A DNA stretch of 5,244 nt from Candidatus Paceibacter sp. (GTDB taxonomy: Bacteria; Patescibacteriota; Minisyncoccia; UBA6257; HR35): assembly GCA_023255765.1 (NCBI GenBank), contig JAGDVT010000003.1, positions 1 through 5,244 on the forward strand. The letters are read 5' to 3'. The stretch's first letter is position 1; every line of letters starts with the position of its first letter. The notes beneath the pieces are model-generated. The model made no database searches. It was not told the DNA's origin and was given only the letters and a program-made list of their open reading frames with translations. Of the stretch, positions 1-3,044 are shown piece by piece. The position numbers and the translations under genes are program-made.

Positions 1-855
1 GAGGACTTTATAGCGGCCACGTGCACGGCCGGAAAGATCCAATACATATTTTCCTATCAGTTCATCTAGGAACTCTGAAATAATTCTATAGTTAATATGA
101 GATTTTATCTCCTCTGGAAGCCCAAAATGAATGTGGGCTCCCAGCGGATATCTATCCCCTCTCCATGAAATGGGATAATCATTGATTTGTTTTAATAATT
201 TTTTTATATTCTTGATCAATTCAGAAGGCTTTGAGGCCGGATCAGGCCTCAACTCAATCTGATCACCGGCCCCATCTTTTCCTATTTTTTCCTCTACTCC
301 CCCTGAAATAGTAGCAGAGATGGGAGAGTAGTTATTGAAATCCTCTAACTCTTCAAACTCAACATCTACCCCAATCGTAATTTTAGGGGTAGATACTGAG
401 ACTTTTATTTTTTCTAATCCCCATTCAGGAATTATTGTTTTCTCTAAAAACTTTCTCAATATTCCCACACCCTCTACAGTGTGTGTGAAATCAGTTAAAT
501 GAAGCAACTGCAATCTCCTACAAACTATTCCTGCCTCCCTTTTGTTCAAAAACAATTTGCATTTTGCAACATCTAATTTCCTTCTAACATCATTCCAGTC
601 AAAAATCACATCATCCGTTACTTCATCTATAATTTCATAATTTGTTCCTGCATATTCACAATTCAAACAATTTTCATTTAAAAATTCAAAAAGCCCGGCA
701 ATCTCTGCATAGCAGAAAACCGCCGGGCCTTTTATCTGATCCAATTGAAACCAACAATGAGAACCACCCATTCTAAAATAGGGTAAAGTGTTCCCCAGAC
801 TTTCAAAGTTTTCACTATAATAAAATTTTCCTTTAATTAAATTAAATTTTTTCAT
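1..855 (-). CDS. Phage-type COOH-NH2 ligase (amidoligase), 5' part
   Basis: Reading the minus strand from ATG at 855 gives 285 open codons that run off the window edge, so the C-terminus is missing. Three blocks match the phage phiEco32-like COOH-NH2 ligase type 2 family, which has a glutamine-synthetase-like fold: GVDVEFE (residues 162-168), GKDGAGDQIELRPDP (192-206) and GAHIHFG (239-245). The acidic residues E166 and E168, E201/R203 and H241 are the likely metal, nucleotide or substrate ligands. These enzymes are predicted to form amide bonds between a carboxylate and an amine using ATP; the natural substrate is unknown. Residues 1-155 precede the ligase core and contain several cysteines, including CLNC at 63-66, and I do not recognise them. 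The start is supported by AAGGGGGG at 868-861, five bases upstream. G+C and CGN arginine codons are more frequent than in the plus-strand genes. The family call is from motif memory, not a search. Confidence 0.8.
   Translation of the reverse strand, partial: MKKFNLIKGKFYYSENFESLGNTLPYFRMGGSHCWFQLDQIKGPAVFCYAEIAGLFEFLNENCLNCEYAGTNYEIIDEVTDDVIFDWNDVRRKLDVAKCKLFLNKREAGIVCRRLQLLHLTDFTHTVEGVGILRKFLEKTIIPEWGLEKIKVSVSTPKITIGVDVEFEELEDFNNYSPISATISGGVEEKIGKDGAGDQIELRPDPASKPSELIKNIKKLLKQINDYPISWRGDRYPLGAHIHFGLPEEIKSHINYRIISEFLDELIGKYVLDLSGRARGRYKVL
688..733. other. Nested GC-rich hairpin inside the amidoligase gene
   Basis: GCCCGGC (693-699) pairs with GCCGGGC (722-728). The stem extends through flanking A and T runs to 12 bp with one G-U pair on the minus strand. 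Inside it lies a second perfect stem, TCTGC/GCAGA (704-716), with a three-base loop. On either strand the outer stem is followed by at least four T, so it resembles an intrinsic terminator, yet it lies about 125-170 bases into the minus-strand coding sequence. It encodes KGPAV...IAGLF, so codon constraints may also explain part of it. Confidence 0.5.
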
Positions 856-891
856 TTTTACCCCCCTTATTTTTTATTTTTTCTATTTTTA

Positions 892-919
892 ATATTAAAT
901 CATTTTCACAATTTGTCAA
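892..919 (-). promoter_or_regulatory. Predicted sigma70-type promoter for the amidoligase gene
   Basis: On the minus strand there is a perfect TTGACA (919-914), a 16-base spacer and TAATAT (897-892, four of six consensus matches). It sits about 37 bases upstream of the ATG at 855. The phased 10-bp array lies just upstream of it. Prediction from sequence only. Confidence 0.5.
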
Positions 920-940
920 GTCCTGAAAAATCCAATTAAA

Positions 941-1010
941 CCTAAATTTCCTAAATTTTCCTTATCTTTTCTCCTACTTTCTTTAATTTTCTTAAATTTT
1001 CTTGAATTTT
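941..1010. repeat. Seven-unit phased 10-bp array, consensus CTTAAATTTT
   Basis: Seven consecutive 10-base units begin at 941, 951, 961, 971, 981, 991 and 1001. Each begins with C and most carry an AAATTT or AATTTT core (for example CTTTAATTTT, CTTAAATTTT, CTTGAATTTT). The tract holds 14 C and only one G on the plus strand. A- and T-runs repeated every 10 bp fall on the same face of the helix and are known to bend DNA. The array lies 22 bases upstream of the minus-strand -35 box, so it could be a curved upstream activating element or part of the origin-like region. Confidence 0.7.
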
Positions 1011-1245
1011 TGCATAAATTTAACTTGACTACTAAACCTTGCATTTTATTTTTTTATTTATTTTTATTTAAATTATTAAAACAATCAGTAAAGCTAAGCA
1101 ACCTTCAAGCTTTCTTTTCTCTGAAATTTTCTTTAAATTTGATTGAAAATTTTTTATTTCAAAATCACGCCAAGCCAAAAATTTTTCCGTGTCTAAAATC
1201 ATTTCAAAGTTCAAGCAATTTTCAGGTTTAAGTAATTTTTAAGTA
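1011..1245. other. AT-rich gene-free stretch
   Basis: No convincing gene is present. The 73-codon open frame starting with TTG at 1010 has no ribosome binding site and low-complexity F/L/K/N composition. The stretch includes a nearly pure A/T run (about 1043-1082), AAAAATTTTT at 1177-1186, and AAGCAATTTT (1213) and AAGTAATTTTT (1230) spaced 17 bases apart. The last two may be decayed outer copies of the 17-bp array that begins at 1280. Confidence 0.5.
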
Positions 1246-1256
1246 AGAACTGTTCT
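1246..1256. other. 11-base palindrome at the composition switch
   Basis: AGAACTGTTCT is a perfect inverted repeat with 5-bp arms around a central T. It sits where the plus strand changes from pyrimidine-rich (left) to purine-rich (right), just before the 17-bp array. It could be an operator or an initiator site, but short palindromes also occur by chance. Confidence 0.35.
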
Positions 1257-1279
1257 AAATTTGGTTAAGAATTTTTTCA

Positions 1280-1505
1280 AGCAAAAAGTTAATCCAAGCA
1301 AAAAGTAATTGTAAGCAAAAAGTAATTGGCAAGACAAAAAATTTAGTAGAACAAAAGATTTAGCAACACAAAAGGTTTAGCAGGATAGAAAGCTTGCTAA
1401 TAAGGAAAGCTTGCTAAAAGAAAAAGCTTTTCAAGACAAAAGCTTTAGTAGAACAAAAGATTTTTGCAAAACAAAAAAGCTTAAGCAAAAAACAAACCTT
1501 AAGCA
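1280..1505. repeat. Iteron-like array of about 13 units of 17-19 bp
   Basis: Units start at 1280, 1297, 1314, 1332, 1349, 1366, 1383, 1400, 1417, 1434, 1451, 1469 and 1488. Spacing is 17 bases for nine of the first eleven, with 18 or 19 elsewhere. Examples are GAACAAAAGATTTAGCA (1349), ACACAAAAGGTTTAGCA (1366), AGACAAAAGCTTTAGTA (1434) and ATAAGGAAAGCTTGCTA (1400). The loose consensus is A, then R/A, ACAAAAGNTTTAGCA. Subtypes exist: the first three units share AGCAAAAAGT, the middle ones carry AAGCTT. The pair at 1332-1365 recurs at 1434-1468, a spacing of exactly six units. Tandem repeats of this length are typical of replication iterons and partition centromeres that bind an initiator or centromere-binding protein. 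That function is inferred from form only. Confidence 0.75.
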
Positions 1506-1519
1506 AATACAAAAACAAA

Positions 1520-1572
1520 ATTGGTTTATGTTTAAACCAATAATTGGTCCAATTTTAGAAAAATTCTAAAAT
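1520..1572. promoter_or_regulatory. Three abutting inverted repeats next to the iteron-like array
   Basis: The first has arms ATTGGTTTA (1520-1528) and TAAACCAAT (1533-1541) around a four-base loop. The second is AATTGGTCCAATT (1542-1554), a perfect 13-base palindrome. The third has arms ATTTTAGAA (1552-1560) and TTCTAAAAT (1564-1572) around AAA. The first two share ATTGG/CCAAT half-sites at 1520, 1537, 1543 and 1549, the outer pair being 17 bases apart like the array units. They may be operators or part of an origin. None is followed by a T-run that would make it a terminator. Confidence 0.55.
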
Positions 1573-1782
1573 AAGAACTTTTCAAATTGCAGGCAGGCTT
1601 CCCCTAAGCAAGACAAAATGTGGTGTGTAAGGATTGCCGCAAGGCAAGAAAAATCAAGGACAATGGGCAAGTCGCGTGGGCGTGGGCGTGGGCGTCAATC
1701 TCTTTCCCCCCGTAGCAAAAATTTTTGGGACTTTTTGTGGCAAAATTAGGTTTGAGTTTTTAGGAGAAATTTTAAAATAGGG
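1573..1782. other. GC-richer island without a supported gene
   Basis: This is the only G+C-rich patch between the two coding blocks. It contains TTGCC-GCAA-GGCAA (1634-1647), a stem with a GNRA-type loop, a CGTGGG hexamer repeat, a run of six C (1706-1711) and the palindrome CAAAAATTTTTG (1716-1727). An open frame of 43 codons (1618-1749) has an arginine-glycine run from the hexamers but no ribosome binding site, so it is not called. A structured RNA is possible but I see no recognisable family. Confidence 0.4.
1675..1695 (+). repeat. Tandem CGTGGG hexamers, three and a half copies
   Basis: Three exact CGTGGG copies plus CGT. With the GGG at 1665-1667 there are four GGG runs (1665, 1678, 1684, 1690) with loops of 10, 3 and 3 bases. 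This could form a G-quadruplex on the plus strand. One loop is longer than the usual limit of about seven. Confidence 0.6.
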
Positions 1783-1810
1783 TTGACATTTTTTAATTTT
1801 GTGTTAATTT
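1783..1810 (+). promoter_or_regulatory. Predicted extended -10 promoter for the 58-residue gene
   Basis: TTGACA (1783-1788) is separated by 16 bases from TAATTT (1805-1810), which is preceded by TG at 1802-1803 (TGTTAATTT), an extended -10 arrangement. It lies 36 bases before the GTG start at 1846. The match of the -10 hexamer itself is only three of six. Confidence 0.5.
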
Positions 1811-1845
1811 TTCAATATAAAAATTTCAAATAAGGAGGTGATTAG

Positions 1846-2022
1846 GTGAAGAAGGAGTATATTACGAGGATTTTAAAGACGCCTAATGGTAGGTATTGGA
1901 AAATAACTTTACCTAAGAGATTTTTGGAGGAAGTAGGGTGGATAGAGAAAAATTACAAATTTGTGAAATTTGAGGGAGATGAGAGGCAGATAATAATAAA
2001 AGGGATAGAGGTTAAGGAGTGA
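1846..2022 (+). CDS. Small AbrB/SpoVT-like DNA-binding protein, 58 residues
   Basis: The GTG start is chosen because AAGGAGG ends at 1838, seven bases upstream; the GTG inside the ribosome binding site closes after three codons. The product is short and basic, with the sequence NGRYWKITLPKRFLEEVGW (residues 14-32) followed by two strands, YKFVKFEG and RQIIIKGIEV. The order of strand, LPKRF helix, then alternating hydrophobic strands is that of AbrB/MazE swapped-hairpin DNA-binding proteins, which act as dimers and often repress their own or nearby promoters. The gene stands alone between two repeat-rich gene-free regions, under its own promoter. It resembles in layout the 73-residue protein at 2823 (aromatic-strand-LP/IP-helix-strand). 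A role in binding one of the arrays is inference. The family call is moderately sure; the existence of the gene is well supported by the ribosome binding site. Confidence 0.75.
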   Translation: MKKEYITRILKTPNGRYWKITLPKRFLEEVGWIEKNYKFVKFEGDERQIIIKGIEVKE

Positions 2023-2120
2023 ATTGGTAAAGGCGAGTGAAGGTTAGAAAAGGAGAGGATGGATTAGAGAAGGGAAAGTGAAGAAGAGGGATGTAAAGAT
2101 ACGAAAGGAAAAAGTATTTA
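2023..2120 (+). other. Polypurine tract after the 58-residue gene
   Basis: From 2041 to 2100 the plus strand has 51 purines out of 60 bases and no C at all. All frames are broken by stops; ATG codons at 2059 and 2090 are followed at once or almost at once by stops. It may be the 3' untranslated part of the preceding message or a decayed gene. Purine-rich strands of this kind can favour RNA-DNA hybrids. Confidence 0.45.
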
Positions 2121-2139
2121 GGTAGGAAAATAAAAGTTT

Positions 2140-2178
2140 CGGTCCAAAAGTTCACAGTCCAAAGCCACAGTCCAAAGC
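2140..2178 (+). repeat. Tandem 13-bp repeat CACAGTCCAAAGC
   Basis: Two exact adjacent copies of CACAGTCCAAAGC (2153-2165 and 2166-2178) follow a related CGGTCCAAAAG (2140-2150). The segment is the only C-rich patch in its surroundings. Function is unknown. Confidence 0.6.
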
Positions 2179-2237
2179 AACGAACAAGCTTCAGGCTTTT
2201 TGCCCTCCGTTATCTACATATTTTTTATATAACTCTC

Positions 2238-2290
2238 TTTATATTTTTAATTTTTTATTTTTTATTAGTTATTTATTATTTATTATAAAA
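2238..2290. other. Nearly pure A/T tract, candidate unwinding element
   Basis: Of 53 bases, 52 are A or T; the single exception is G at 2268. Such tracts melt easily and serve as unwinding elements in origins when placed beside initiator sites. Here the nearest arrays are the 13-bp repeat (2140-2178) and the 11-bp array (2541-2606). The general AT-richness of the region weakens the argument. Confidence 0.4.
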
Positions 2291-2540
2291 CAACTATATC
2301 GTTAAGGAAAATAGTTGGAAAAATAGGTGGAAAAATTCGTGTAGTGAAGGGTTGGCAAGGGTTTGGTGCGTTTTGAGGTTGGGCAAAGGGTTCAAAGTTT
2401 GGGCGGATGGGCGTTTTAGTGGCAAAGTTGACTGTTTTGCTAAAGAATGGAAGGGAAAAATTTTGGGGGATTTTTTTGTTTAATAGCATTTTTTAATTTT
2501 GGGTTGCATTTAGTAGCATTTGTTATATGTTTCGGTCGCA
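2291..2540 (+). other. G-rich, C-poor gene-free sector
   Basis: No supported gene. GGG runs lie at 2349, 2359, 2381, 2388, 2401 and 2409; the last four have loops of 4, 10 and 5 bases. TAGCATTT occurs at 2484 and 2514 with TTGCATTT at 2504. Open frames of 68 codons on each strand (2283-2489 minus, 2447-2653 plus) lack ribosome binding sites and look like chance products of the skewed composition. Confidence 0.4.
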
Positions 2541-2606
2541 ATTTCATCAAGTTTTCATCACTAATTCATCAGGTTTTCATCAAGTTTTCATCAAGTTTTC
2601 ATCACT
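2541..2606. repeat. Six-unit 11-bp array, consensus TTTTCATCAAG
   Basis: Units start every 11 bases at 2541, 2552, 2563, 2574, 2585 and 2596: ATTTCATCAAG, TTTTCATCACT, AATTCATCAGG, TTTTCATCAAG, TTTTCATCAAG and TTTTCATCACT. The core TTCATCA is invariant. Eleven bases is close to one helical turn, so the cores face the same side. Eleven is not a multiple of three, so the repeat is not shaped by coding. It lies about 150 bases upstream of the promoter of the ATPase operon and is a candidate protein-binding array for replication, partition or operon control. Confidence 0.75.
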
Positions 2607-2714
2607 CGCGTTTTAACATAAAAAATTTACATAATATCAAAGGCTTAAGTTAATCAATAAAAAGGATTTTAACCAAGTTTTTATTTAGCAAAGGAAAGAA
2701 ATGCTATATATTTT

Positions 2715-2802
2715 TTTGATTTTTAAAAATGAACCAAAATTTTAACTTTTCTCTTGACTTTTTTAAAAAATAAGTTAAAGTAGATTTTGTTTAAAAATCA
2801 AA
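2715..2802. promoter_or_regulatory. 13-bp inverted repeat bracketing the operon promoter
   Basis: TTTGATTTTTAAA (2715-2727) and its exact reverse complement TTTAAAAATCAAA (2790-2802) flank the predicted promoter at 2754-2781, 62 bases apart. Paired operators on either side of a promoter are a known layout for repression by looping or by blocking both polymerase binding and clearance. The binding protein is unknown; the small protein encoded just downstream is a candidate for self-control. Confidence 0.5.
2754..2781 (+). promoter_or_regulatory. Predicted sigma70-type promoter of the ATPase operon
   Basis: TTGACT (2754-2759), a 16-base spacer and TAAAGT (2776-2781, four of six matches). It is 42 bases upstream of the ATG at 2823. 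Its layout, with a T-run after the -35 box, resembles the promoter at 1783-1810. Confidence 0.5.
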
Positions 2803-2807
2803 CAAAA
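2785..2807 (+). promoter_or_regulatory. Leader inverted repeat next to the ribosome binding site
   Basis: Arms TTTTGTTT (2785-2792) and AAACAAAA (2800-2807) with a seven-base loop end directly before AGGAGG (2808-2813). In RNA this would be a weak A-U hairpin touching the ribosome binding site; in DNA it could be an operator. It shares bases with the right arm of the 13-bp inverted repeat. Confidence 0.4.
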
Positions 2808-2822
2808 AGGAGGTAAGTGATA

Positions 2823-3044
2823 ATGAAGTCTTACAAATTTTGTAAATTAAGGAAACATCACAGTAAAACTTTTAACAAAACTTATTATTATTTGCCAATT
2901 CCTGAGGATTGGGTGAAGGATTTAGAGGGGGAGAAATTTGTGATTAAGAAAACAGGGAAAATTTTAAAGATTGTACCTTTGGATTTGATTTTAGAAAATT
3001 TAGAAAAATTAGAAATTTATGTAATTCCTAAAGGGGATGAATAA
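2823..3044 (+). CDS. Second small AbrB-like protein, 73 residues
   Basis: ATG at 2823 is preferred over the GTG at 2817 because it lies nine bases after AGGAGG (2808-2813), whereas the GTG is only three bases away. The N-terminus is very basic (KSYKFCKLRKHHSKTFNK). Residues 21-50 read as strand YYYLPIPEDW, a short helix, then EKFVIKKTGKILKIVPL, a two-strand pattern like the AbrB/MazE swapped-hairpin fold. The C-terminal 20 residues are leucine- and glutamate-rich and may form a helix for oligomerisation. The stop codon overlaps the ATPase start by one base (TAATG), which implies coupled translation and a shared function. It resembles the 58-residue protein at 1846 in layout but not closely in residues. 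Likely a DNA-binding partner or autoregulator; the fold assignment is tentative. Confidence 0.75.
   Translation: MKSYKFCKLRKHHSKTFNKTYYYLPIPEDWVKDLEGEKFVIKKTGKILKIVPLDLILENLEKLEIYVIPKGDE

Noticed and set aside
14..31. Inverted repeat CGGCC/GGCCG around GTGCAC near the left edge
   Set aside because: It lies within the amidoligase coding sequence and is explained by GC-rich codons for SGRARGR; the arms are short.
1010..1231. 73-codon plus-strand open frame starting with TTG
   Set aside because: It has no ribosome binding site, low-complexity F/L/K/N composition expected of AT-rich non-coding DNA, and its start lies at the end of the 10-bp array.
1280..1505. CRISPR array
   Set aside because: Units are contiguous 17-19 bp repeats with no unique spacers, and no cas-like gene is present.
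1573..1782. tRNA or known structured RNA in the GC-richer island
   Set aside because: No cloverleaf, T-loop motif or recognisable riboswitch core was found; only a small TTGCC/GGCAA stem is visible.
2173..2201. Weak terminator after the 58-residue gene (AAGC/GCTT stem followed by T5)
   Set aside because: The stem is only four base pairs and lies about 150 bases after the stop codon; not convincing as a terminator.
2283..2489. 68-codon minus-strand open frame
   Set aside because: No ribosome binding site precedes the ATG; the proline- and phenylalanine-rich product follows from the G-rich composition of the other strand.
2447..2653. 68-codon plus-strand open frame with a hydrophobic segment
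   Set aside because: No good ribosome binding site, and its second half is the 11-bp array, whose period is not a multiple of three and so is not shaped by this frame.
2643..2686. Possible terminator-like hairpin before the ATPase operon
   Set aside because: The stem needs mismatches and a two-base bulge and contains few G-C pairs; no gene ends nearby.
2701..2745. 14-codon frame with an AAAGGA-like site upstream, a possible leader peptide
   Set aside because: It lies upstream of the predicted operon promoter, has no promoter of its own that I can support, and overlaps one arm of the inverted repeat.
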